Assembly (NCBI GenBank): GCA_018195615.1
Contig: JAGTPG010000002.1
Location: 4,891,501 to 4,955,500 of the forward strand
Length of the DNA: 64,000 nt
Reading direction: 5' to 3'
Origin: Streptomyces tuirus
Lineage (GTDB): Bacteria; Actinomycetota; Actinomycetes; Streptomycetales; Streptomycetaceae
The position numbers and the translations under genes are program-made. Each line of letters starts with the position of its first letter. The first letter of the stretch is position 1. Of this stretch, positions 35,985 to 43,508 are shown piece by piece. A model generated the notes under the pieces. It was given only the letters and a program-made list of their open reading frames with translations. It searched no databases and was not told the origin of the DNA.

Positions 35985-36941
35985 TCAGCGCGCTCCGACC
36001 GCCTCCGGCAGTGCGGCCAGGTGCGCCAGGGCCTCGGGCGGGAGGGACAGGGACCCCGCTGCCGCGTTGTCCTCCAGGTAGCGGAGCGTCTTCGTGCCGG
36101 GGATGACGCCCACGTGGTCGCCCTGTGCCAGCACCCACGCGATCGCGACCTGCGCCACGGTCGCGTCCAGCCCGTCGGCCACGGACCGCACCCGGTCGAC
36201 GATGGCCTGGTTGGCGCTGATGGCCTCCGGCTGGAAGCGCGGGATGCGGTGGCGGCCGTCGACCCCCGGCAGGTCCTTGGGGCTGCTGATCAGGCCGGAC
36301 AGGAAACCCCGGCCGAGCGGGGCGAAGGCGATGAACGCGATGCCCTCGCGTCCGCAGTACTCCACCACGCCGCTCGTCAGGGCGTCGCGGCTCCACAGGG
36401 ACAGTTCGCTCTGCACGGAGGCGACCGGGTGGATCGCGTGCGCCCGGCCGATTTCCACGACGGACGCCTCCGACAGGCCGAGCGCGCCGAGCTTGCCCTC
36501 CTTCACCAGCTCCGCGAGCGCGCCCCAGCTCTCCTCGACCGGCACCTCGGGATCGATGCGGTGCAGCTGGTAGAGGTCGATGTGATCGACGCCGAGCCGC
36601 CGCAGGCTGGCGTCGACGGCGGCGCGCAGATACTCGGGCCGGCCGTCCCGGTGGCTCCGGTACGTCGCCGGGTCGTCCACGACGAGCCCGCCCTTGGTGG
36701 CGAGCAGCGCCTTGTCACGGTGTCCGCGCAGCGCCTTGCCGACCAGCAGCTCGTTGGTGAACGGGCCGTACTGGTCGGCCGTGTCGATCAGATCGACGCC
36801 GATCTCGAGGGCACGCCGGATGACCCCGATCGACTCGGTCTCGTCCCGGCCCAGCTCGTCGTACCCCCACGACATCCCCATGCAGCCGAGACCGACGGCC
36901 GCGAAGGTCCGCTCCGAGCCGCCCAGTTGGATCCTGCGCAT
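35985..36941 (-). CDS. Aldo-keto reductase
   Basis: 318 residues, start taken at ATG 36941. AKR fold with GLGCMGMSWGY, the Asp-Tyr pair in LIDTADQYGP, Lys in LLATKGG and His in YQLHRID. NADPH-dependent carbonyl reduction. Divergent from the MFS exporter gene, with a shared intergenic region that holds an inverted motif. Could tailor the cluster product or detoxify carbonyls. Confidence 0.87.
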   Translation of the reverse strand: MRRIQLGGSERTFAAVGLGCMGMSWGYDELGRDETESIGVIRRALEIGVDLIDTADQYGPFTNELLVGKALRGHRDKALLATKGGLVVDDPATYRSHRDGRPEYLRAAVDASLRRLGVDHIDLYQLHRIDPEVPVEESWGALAELVKEGKLGALGLSEASVVEIGRAHAIHPVASVQSELSLWSRDALTSGVVEYCGREGIAFIAFAPLGRGFLSGLISSPKDLPGVDGRHRIPRFQPEAISANQAIVDRVRSVADGLDATVAQVAIAWVLAQGDHVGVIPGTKTLRYLEDNAAAGSLSLPPEALAHLAALPEAVGAR

Positions 36942-37016
36942 CGCCGTGCGCACCGCCTTTCCCACTCGCCCGTGTGCCGTGCCCGGCCCGTCGGCCGACA
37001 GGCCCTCATCTTTACA

Positions 37017-37080
37017 CAGAACTCTGCCATACGACATTGACACCGGCTGTGCCCAGGCCCCTAATCTATGCCAGAGTTCT
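37017..37080. promoter_or_regulatory. Paired inverted motif in the AKR/MFS divergent promoter
   Basis: AGAACTCTG (37018-37026) and its reverse complement CAGAGTTCT (37072-37080) bracket a promoter-like TTGACA (37037-37042) and TAATCT (37062-37067, spacing 19). The left copy extends to CAGAACTCTGCC, also found at 26031-26042. Likely operator for a MarR- or TetR-type regulator. Confidence 0.5.
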
Positions 37081-37137
37081 TACACATACCTGACATCGAT
37101 CAGATGCCTGACAACGAACAGACAGAGGTGATCCTCC

Positions 37138-38703
37138 GTGTCCACCGGCAACCCGCGGGCCACGCTCGCCGCGGCGTGCGTCGTCGGCCCGCTCATGACC
37201 CTGGTGGTGACCGGCCCGTCCGTGGCCGTCCCCGACATCGGCGCCGATCTGCACAGCTCACTCGCCGCCGCCCAGTGGGTGGTCGACGGCTACATGCTGA
37301 CCGCGTCCAGCAGCCTCGCCGCCATGGGCTCGCTCGCCGACCGCGTGGGCCACCGCAGGATGTTCACCTGGGGCATGGCCTTCTTCGCGTTCTGGATGAC
37401 CGTCTCGGGCCTGGCGAACAGCATCCTGCTGCTCGACGTCTCGCGCGCGATCGCCGGCTTCGGCAGCGGCGCGGCGCTCGCCTCCATCACCGCCATCCTG
37501 GCGCAGTCCTTCGACGGCGCCGCCCGCGCGAAGGCCTTCGGCCTCTTCGGTACGTTCCTGGGCGCCGGCCTGGCGTTCGGCCCGATGTTCGGCGGCGTCC
37601 TGGTCAACCTGTGGGGCTGGCGCTCGGTGTTCCTCGTCCTGGCCGCGGTCTCCGCGCTCGTGTTGCTGAGCACGCCGCTGCTGCCCCGCCCGGAGCCCAA
37701 CCGCGGGCCCCGCTTCGACTGGACCGGCACCTTCGCCTTCGGCTTCGGTGTCGCCCTGTTCGTCCTCGCCCTGGTGGAGGGGCCGGGCCGGGGCTGGACC
37801 GACCCGGTCGTGCTCGGCTCGGCCGTCGGCTGCCTGGTCCTGATGGTGGCCTTCGTGGCGGTCGAGCGCCGTACCGAGCACCCGATGTTCGACCTGGGCC
37901 TGTTCGCCCGGCCGCAGTTCCTGGCCGTCTGCCTGGTGCCCCTGGTGCTGGCGTTCAGCTTCGTCGCGCTCGTCATCGTGCTGCCGCCCTACCTGACCTC
38001 CACGAGCGGTCTGTCGGCCTTCCGCATCGGCCTGGTCCTGCTGCTCCTGACGGGCCCGTCCCTGGTGATGCCCGCCGTCACGGGCGTGCTCGCGCAGAAG
38101 GTCTCGCAGCGCGTGCTGTTCGTCGTGCTGCTGTGCTTCTCCGCCGCCGGTGCCGCCTGGCTGACCATGGTGGAGCCGGGCGCCTCCACGGCCGCGCTGG
38201 CCGGGCCCCTGCTGTTCCTGGGCATCGGCTACGGCATCTCGCTGGGCATCCTGGACGGCGCGGCGGTCTCGGCCGTCGAACCGGAGCGGATGGGCATGGC
38301 CGCGGGCATGTTCAACACCGTGCGGCTCGCCTCCGACGCGGTCTCCATGGCCGGTCTCGGCACCCTCGTCACGGCGCTCACCAAGAGCGCCCTCGACAGC
38401 GGTGCGGTGTCCGGGTACCCCGGCGGTGCCGAGGCGCTGACCTCGCGCGCGCTCCAGGGCGGTCTGACCGAGGCCGCGAAGACACTGCCGGCCGGTGCGG
38501 TGCGGGACCGGGCCGTGACCGCGGTCACGGACGCCTACGCCAGTGGTCTGCACACCACCATGTGGATCGTCGCGGCGGCGTGCGCGGTCAGCGCGGTCGT
38601 GGTCGGCAGCCTGCTCTCGGGCACGAAGCCGTCCGGTGACGCGCCCGTCGAGGCGTCCGGCGATTCGGCCACGGCGTCGCCCGAGCCCGCCTCCGCGCAC
38701 TGA
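37138..38703 (+). CDS. MFS exporter, DHA2 family (14 TM)
   Basis: 521 residues, GTG 37138 after GAGGTGATCC. Many hydrophobic segments; the motif-A region is GSLADRVGHRRMF and WVVDGYMLT is typical of EmrB/QacA drug-proton antiporters. Probably exports the cluster product. A thioesterase gene starts 10 bp after its stop, and a MarR gene follows. Confidence 0.88.
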   Translation: MSTGNPRATLAAACVVGPLMTLVVTGPSVAVPDIGADLHSSLAAAQWVVDGYMLTASSSLAAMGSLADRVGHRRMFTWGMAFFAFWMTVSGLANSILLLDVSRAIAGFGSGAALASITAILAQSFDGAARAKAFGLFGTFLGAGLAFGPMFGGVLVNLWGWRSVFLVLAAVSALVLLSTPLLPRPEPNRGPRFDWTGTFAFGFGVALFVLALVEGPGRGWTDPVVLGSAVGCLVLMVAFVAVERRTEHPMFDLGLFARPQFLAVCLVPLVLAFSFVALVIVLPPYLTSTSGLSAFRIGLVLLLLTGPSLVMPAVTGVLAQKVSQRVLFVVLLCFSAAGAAWLTMVEPGASTAALAGPLLFLGIGYGISLGILDGAAVSAVEPERMGMAAGMFNTVRLASDAVSMAGLGTLVTALTKSALDSGAVSGYPGGAEALTSRALQGGLTEAAKTLPAGAVRDRAVTAVTDAYASGLHTTMWIVAAACAVSAVVVGSLLSGTKPSGDAPVEASGDSATASPEPASAH

Positions 38704-38712
38704 GGGCCGGCC

Positions 38713-39144
38713 ATGACACAGACCGCCCTGGGGCCCGTCGAGGTCCTGCCCCCGTACGTCGACCAGCAGTTGGTGGAGCGTCTCGGTATCGAGATCACCG
38801 TCTGCGGGCCCGATCTCGTGGTCGGCACCATGCCGGTGGCGGGCAACCGGCAGCCCATCGGCCTGCTGCACGGAGGGGCCAACGCGGTCCTCGCCGAGAC
38901 GCTCGGTTCGCTCGCCGCCTGGGTGCACGCGGGCGCCGACCGGATCATCGTCGGCCAGGAACTGTCCTGCACGCACCACGCCGCGGCCCGCTCGGGGCGG
39001 GTCACCGGCTCCTGCCGGCCGCTGCACCTGGGCACGCACACCGCCACGTACGAGATCGTCATCAGCGACGATCAGGACCGGCGCACCTGCACCGCCCGGC
39101 TGACCTGCGCGATCCCGGCCGCCCGGCGCCGGAAGACCCGGTGA
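38713..39144 (+). CDS. PaaI-type hotdog thioesterase
   Basis: 143 residues with the hotdog core LHGGANAVLAETLGSLAA. The Glu in AETLGS is the usual catalytic position. Likely hydrolyses an acyl-CoA or acyl-ACP, perhaps releasing the product chain. Co-transcribed with the exporter. Confidence 0.85.
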   Translation: MTQTALGPVEVLPPYVDQQLVERLGIEITVCGPDLVVGTMPVAGNRQPIGLLHGGANAVLAETLGSLAAWVHAGADRIIVGQELSCTHHAAARSGRVTGSCRPLHLGTHTATYEIVISDDQDRRTCTARLTCAIPAARRRKTR

Positions 39145-39190
39145 CCGAAACGGCCCGGGGACAGCGGCGGTGGCCGGCGTGGGGAAGACA

Positions 39191-39231
39191 ATGCACGACT
39201 AATGCTTCGCCTTCTGTCGTATGCAAGACTA
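39191..39231 (+). repeat. Two 11-bp direct repeats upstream of the MarR gene
   Basis: ATGCACGACTA (39191-39201) and ATGCAAGACTA (39221-39231) differ at one base and start 30 bp apart, about three helical turns. Possible autoregulatory sites directly before the start codon. Confidence 0.4.
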
Positions 39232-39236
39232 TTGAC

Positions 39237-39686
39237 ATGGCGAACACGACGACGGAGACGGTCGCCGCCGGCCGACTCGGGCACACGATCAAGCGGGCGG
39301 AGCAGGCCCTCATCTCGCGCAAGACGGAAGTGCTGCGGGAGTTCGGCCTGACCGTGCCCCAGTACTCGGTCCTGCTGCTGCTGTCGGTCTCCGACGGTAT
39401 GTCCGCGGCGCAGCTCGCCCGGGAGTGCATGGTCACGCCGCAGACGATGGCCACGGTCCTGACCAACCTGGAAAAGGCCGGTCTGGTGTTCCGTGAACCC
39501 TCGGAGCTCCATCAGAAGGTCGTGGTCAACCGGGCGACCCGGGCTGGCCGCGCCATCGCCAAGAAGGCCGACAAGGCGGCACTGCGCGTCGAGGGCTCGC
39601 TGAGCGCCGAATTCACGGCCGAAGAGCTGGCCCACTTCGAGGAGTACCTGGAGCGGGCGATCGCGTTGCTGGCTTCGCTGGACTGA
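39237..39686 (+). CDS. MarR-family regulator
   Basis: 149 residues from ATG 39237; no Shine-Dalgarno is visible, so translation may be leaderless. Winged helix: VPQYSVLLLLSVSDGMSAAQ, then CMVTPQTMATVLTNLEKAGL. Lies after the exporter and thioesterase genes and before the SARP gene; it probably controls the exporter. A strong terminator closes the gene. Confidence 0.87.
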   Translation: MANTTTETVAAGRLGHTIKRAEQALISRKTEVLREFGLTVPQYSVLLLLSVSDGMSAAQLARECMVTPQTMATVLTNLEKAGLVFREPSELHQKVVVNRATRAGRAIAKKADKAALRVEGSLSAEFTAEELAHFEEYLERAIALLASLD

Positions 39687-39730
39687 GCCGCCGGCTGCCT
39701 CCGCGCAATAAAGTTGAATATCGCACGGCC

Positions 39731-39782
39731 GGGAAAACCACGGTGAATGCGCCCACGGTGCATTCACCGTGGTTCCCTTTTT
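39731..39782 (+). terminator. Rho-independent terminator after the MarR gene
   Basis: CCACGGTGAATGC pairs with GCATTCACCGTGG; the stem extends with GGGAA/TTCCC (two unpaired A) and is followed by TTTTT at 39778-39782. This is the most canonical terminator in the window. Confidence 0.9.
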
Positions 39783-39921
39783 GGGGGGATGTGAGGCAAG
39801 TAACAGGTACTGCACCGCCGCGTAAACATTTGTGACCAGGGCATCGGAATAAGCGATTTCTGGCCAAACCCCTGCTATGGTTGGCGGGTCACTTGCGAGG
39901 TGGATGTACCAATAAGGGGGA

Positions 39922-40809
39922 ATGGTGCAGATTCATGTCCTCGGTCCAATGACGTGCTTCGATGACGATTCGGAGCCCATCGTCCTGGCGCCCAAGCCGC
40001 GTCGGCTTCTCGCCTTACTGGCTGTCAATGCGGATCGTGCCGTATCCGTCAACGCGCTCGTGCAGGAGTTGTGGGGAACCAGTCCGCCGCGCACCGCGAC
40101 GGCCACGATCCAGACGTATATCGGCCAGGTCAGACGGACCATAGCGGAAGCACTCAGAAAGAGCGCCACAGAAGTCGCCGACGACATTCTGATAACCGAG
40201 GGCAGCAGTTATGTGCTGTCCACTTCCAGGGTCGCGCTCGACATCACGGAATACGAGATGCTGGCGGAAGCCGGCAGTGCGGCCGTCCAGCGCGGTGAAT
40301 TCGTGCAGGGCTCCGACCTGCTCCACCGGGCGGTCGCGCTGTGGCGCGGTCCTGCCCTCGTCAATGTGGAGGCCGGTGAACTGCTCAGCGCCCGGATCGT
40401 CCACCTGGACGAGTCGCTGCTGTGCACCCAGGAGCACCGCATCTACGCCGATCTCCAGCGCGGTGCGCACCACACGCTGGTGCCGGAGCTCAAGGAGCTC
40501 ACCGCCCGCCACCCGCTGCACGAGAACTTCCACCGGCATCTGATGCTCGCGCTGTACCGGTGCGGCCGGCGGGCCGAGTCGCTCGCCGTCATGCGGCGGC
40601 TGCGCGCCCGCCTGGTGGAGGAACTGGGCCTGGAGCCCTCGCCGTTCCTGGTCCAGATGGAGCAGGACATCCTGCGCGGCGAGCCGTCCCTGGACGGGCC
40701 GCGGCCCAGGGACGCCGACCGGTGTTCCGGCCGGCAGCAGCCGGACCGGATGGCGGTGCGCGGCGTGGTGCACCGCCTGCCCCGGTCGGCCATGCAACCG
40801 ACCGGCTGA
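39922..40809 (+). CDS. SARP-family pathway activator
   Basis: 295 residues, ATG 39922 after AAGGGGG. An N-terminal OmpR-like winged helix (PKPRRLLALLAVNADRAVSV, then TIQTYIGQVRRTI) is followed by the bacterial transcriptional activation domain (ALWRGPALVNVEAGELL, then YRCGRRAESLAVMRRLR). This is the normal SARP layout and length. SARPs activate antibiotic clusters by binding short direct repeats near -35. It presumably activates the operon starting at 27272 and the genes near 41 kb. Closed by a perfect hairpin. Confidence 0.92.
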   Translation: MVQIHVLGPMTCFDDDSEPIVLAPKPRRLLALLAVNADRAVSVNALVQELWGTSPPRTATATIQTYIGQVRRTIAEALRKSATEVADDILITEGSSYVLSTSRVALDITEYEMLAEAGSAAVQRGEFVQGSDLLHRAVALWRGPALVNVEAGELLSARIVHLDESLLCTQEHRIYADLQRGAHHTLVPELKELTARHPLHENFHRHLMLALYRCGRRAESLAVMRRLRARLVEELGLEPSPFLVQMEQDILRGEPSLDGPRPRDADRCSGRQQPDRMAVRGVVHRLPRSAMQPTG

Positions 40810-40824
40810 ACCGGCCTGACACGT

Positions 40825-40859
40825 ACGGGTCCGCGGGGCGATGTGCCCCGCGGACCCGT
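40825..40859. terminator. Bidirectional terminator between SARP and KASIII-like genes
   Basis: ACGGGTCCGCGGGGC and GCCCCGCGGACCCGT form a perfect 15-bp stem around GATGT, between two convergent genes. Confidence 0.9.
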
Positions 40860-40885
40860 TTGCGCACCCGTACCGGCCGCTGCTG

Positions 40886-41935
40886 TCAGGTGCCGCTGAC
40901 CAGCAGGCAGGACCAGGTGAATCCCGCGCCGGCGCTCACCACCAGGGCGTACTCGCCGGGGCCCAGCATCCGGCGGGCGTGCAGCTCGGCCAGGCTGGCC
41001 GCGGTGTCACCGGCGCCGAGGTGCCCGGTGGCGGACCCGGGGCGCAGCAACTCCGCCCCGGTGAGCTTCGTCAGCAGCGGCGCGTACGCCAGGTCGATCG
41101 TCTTGCGGCCCAGGCGCGGCGCCACCACACAGCGCAGCGGGACGTCGCCCGTCGCCGCCAGGCCCGCGTCCGCCAGGCACGACTCCACCGCCGACCGCAG
41201 CGCCCCGGAGCTCGCCTCGGTGAACGTCTCCATCCCCTCGGCCCGCAGATACGCCTTCTTCGTCCGGCGGATGTCGACCCGCGGTCCGAGCGAGCGGGCG
41301 GCCGGGCTGAACGGGTCGTCCCCGCGGTGCATCCGCTCCAGCCGCGGCGCGGCCACCGTGGACAGGGAGTGCAGCACCAGGTCGGCCGGCCTCCCGCCGC
41401 CCTCACCGTCCGGCAGATGGTGCAGGACCAGGGCCGTGGCCCCGTCGCCGTACGCGATGCCGTAGTCACCGCTCCAGCGGTCGAAGCCCGGGTCGAGGAA
41501 GGCGTCCGCGGTGGTGACCAGGGCGTGGCCGAGGCCGGGTTCGACGAACAGCCGGGCCGCGGCCAGTTCCACGGCCGCCGCGCCGCCGTTGCACACCTGC
41601 TGGACACCGACCGGCACGGCGGCGTCCGCGCCGAGCCGGTCGGCGACGAAGTGCGCGGGCGACCACAGGTCGTGGCCCTGGTAGTGGATCCAGGCGTGCA
41701 GGACGAGACCCACGGCACGGGCGTCCACACCCGCCGCCGCGAGCGCCCGGCGGCCCGCCTCGACCGCCATCTCGGGCGGCGCCTGGTCGGCCACCGGCAG
41801 CTGCTCACAGCCCAGTTCGCCGGCGGTCTCCTGGTCGACCAGCTCCAGCCGGACGGCCTCCCGCACGCTCTGCCGCCCGGCGGGGAGCCAGAGCGAGGGG
41901 CCGGAGATGCCCAGCGGGCGGGGCAGCCGCATCAC
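40886..41935 (-). CDS. Second KASIII-like acyltransferase
   Basis: 349 residues, a clear paralogue of the 28273-29331 protein: QQVCNGGAAAVEL (Cys), PRLG in place of the HQAN box, and TGHLGAGDTAAS in place of the GNT box. These shared replacements argue against Claisen condensation and for acyl transfer. Overlaps the upstream cupin gene by ATGA. Two such enzymes in one cluster suggest two acylation events or a heterodimer. Confidence 0.78.
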   Translation of the reverse strand: MMRLPRPLGISGPSLWLPAGRQSVREAVRLELVDQETAGELGCEQLPVADQAPPEMAVEAGRRALAAAGVDARAVGLVLHAWIHYQGHDLWSPAHFVADRLGADAAVPVGVQQVCNGGAAAVELAAARLFVEPGLGHALVTTADAFLDPGFDRWSGDYGIAYGDGATALVLHHLPDGEGGGRPADLVLHSLSTVAAPRLERMHRGDDPFSPAARSLGPRVDIRRTKKAYLRAEGMETFTEASSGALRSAVESCLADAGLAATGDVPLRCVVAPRLGRKTIDLAYAPLLTKLTGAELLRPGSATGHLGAGDTAASLAELHARRMLGPGEYALVVSAGAGFTWSCLLVSGT

Positions 41936-42429
41936 TCGCCCCCGCGGCCCGCACGCGTGCCCGCCGTGTCGCAGCCCGGGTCGGGGGCGGGCGTGGTCGG
42001 CGCGGTGGCGTTCTTGGGGATGATGTCGACGACGTACAGCTCCACCGGCTCGGTGCCGTTGTTGACGCCCATGTGCACGGTGTCCGGGCCCACGGGCTCC
42101 ACGAGCGACTCACCGGGGCCGTACTCGCGCACCGAGCAGTCCGAACCCTCGATGCGGGTGAAGGTGCCGGAGTGGATGACGGCGATCTCCTCGCCCACGT
42201 GGTAGTGCCAGCCCGTGGAGGCGCCCGGCTGCACCACCGCCTTGCGGTAGAGCACCTTGCGGTCGCCGTTCGCCTTGATCTTGAAGGGGGCCGAGGTGAC
42301 GCCCTCGCTCAGTACCACCGCGCTCACCGGCGGCACCTCGGCCTGTGCGGCGGGCTGGACGGCGAAACCGGCGCCCAGTATCACCGCGGCGACGGCACCG
42401 GCTGCTGCGACCTTGCTCTTTCTGACCAC
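41932..42429 (-). CDS. Secreted cupin-domain protein
   Basis: 165 residues. An N-terminal signal peptide (KVAAAGAVAAVILGAGFA, cleavage likely near AQA) precedes a cupin with GWHYHVGEEIAVIHSG, which supplies His/His/Glu metal ligands. Function unknown; it may bind or modify the product outside the cell. Translationally coupled to the KASIII-like gene. An 11-bp triple repeat lies upstream. Confidence 0.82.
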   Translation of the reverse strand: MVRKSKVAAAGAVAAVILGAGFAVQPAAQAEVPPVSAVVLSEGVTSAPFKIKANGDRKVLYRKAVVQPGASTGWHYHVGEEIAVIHSGTFTRIEGSDCSVREYGPGESLVEPVGPDTVHMGVNNGTEPVELYVVDIIPKNATAPTTPAPDPGCDTAGTRAGRGGE

Positions 42430-42530
42430 GGTACGTATTCCTTAGCTCACGGGAACCGGTCCGACGGCCATGTGTATCAGAGCACTGCCACTGGATCGAG
42501 GGCTGTCTTGACTTCCTGAACAGGTCTTTC

Positions 42531-42563
42531 GTGGTTCTCCAGTGGTTCTCCAGTGGTTCTCCA
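42531..42563. repeat. Three tandem 11-bp direct repeats
   Basis: GTGGTTCTCCA occurs three times without spacing, upstream of the cupin gene. On the coding strand this gives TGGAGAA heptads with 11-bp period, the periodicity of SARP binding sites. It lies about 100 bp before the cupin start. Confidence 0.6.
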
Positions 42564-42574
42564 GCGTCTCTTCC

Positions 42575-43450
42575 TCAGCCGGCCTCGACCAGCGAGATCC
42601 TGCCCTTCCGGGCATCCCGGCCCAGCAGTTCCAGGACCCGCTCGCGGGTGTCCGTGCCGGCCCGCGCGGTGTGCAGCATCAGCCGGACCCCGGGGCGGTC
42701 GGGGATCTCCAGCACCGAGTGCTCGAAGATCAGGCACCCCGCCCGCGGGTGGTCGATCGCCTTCACGCCCTGGTTGGCCGCCGTGATCTCGTACCGCGAC
42801 CACAGCTCGGCGAACTCCGGGCTCTCCTCGACCAGCCGGTCCGATATCCGGGTGAACTCCGGGTCGTCGGGGTAGCGGGCGGCGTCCCGGCGGAACTCCG
42901 ACACCAGGCCGGGGGCGATCTCGGCCCAGTAGCGGTGGCGGGCCCGGAAGGCGGGGTTGGTGAAGAAGGCCATCAGGCAGTTGGTGTCGCCCTCGCGGAA
43001 CCCGAAGACCAGCTCCGCGGCCCGGTTGGTGCCCACGATGTTCCAGCACCGGTCGATGACGTAGGCCGGGCTCGGCATCCAGCCCTCCAGCAGGGCTGTC
43101 AGCTGCGCGGTGCCGGGGGTCTCGTCCGCCGTGCGCTGCGGCGGGTTCATGCCCACCAGCTGGTAGAGGTGGTCGCGCTCCACCGCGTCCAGGCGCAGCG
43201 TCCTGCTGATCGCGTCCAGGACGTGCTCCGACACCTTGATGTCCCGGCCCTGTTCGAGCCAGGTGTACCAGGAGGCGCCGATGCCGGCGAGCATCGCGAC
43301 CTCCTCCCGGCGCAGGCCCGGTGTGCGCCTGCGCGCCCCGGGCGGAAGCCCCACGTCCTCGGGCCTGAGGCGCTCCCGGCGGGTGCGCAGGAAGTGCTTG
43401 AGTTCCTCGCGTCGACGGGACTCCCGTACCGCGTTCAGGCTGGTGGTCAT
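42575..43450 (-). CDS. XRE regulator with MmyB-like ligand domain
   Basis: 291 residues. An HTH (RREEVAMLAGIGASWYTWLE) is followed by the conserved C-terminal domain of the MmyB family (WNIVGTNRAAELVFGF, then RYEITAANQGVKAIDHP). Such regulators often repress a divergent gene; here that is an MFS exporter 58 bp away. Confidence 0.87.
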   Translation of the reverse strand: MTTSLNAVRESRRREELKHFLRTRRERLRPEDVGLPPGARRRTPGLRREEVAMLAGIGASWYTWLEQGRDIKVSEHVLDAISRTLRLDAVERDHLYQLVGMNPPQRTADETPGTAQLTALLEGWMPSPAYVIDRCWNIVGTNRAAELVFGFREGDTNCLMAFFTNPAFRARHRYWAEIAPGLVSEFRRDAARYPDDPEFTRISDRLVEESPEFAELWSRYEITAANQGVKAIDHPRAGCLIFEHSVLEIPDRPGVRLMLHTARAGTDTRERVLELLGRDARKGRISLVEAG

Positions 43451-43508
43451 AAACCCAGGATAAGTACGGGCTCCCCGCTGCGAGTTGGACATCGCCAGCC
43501 TCGACACC

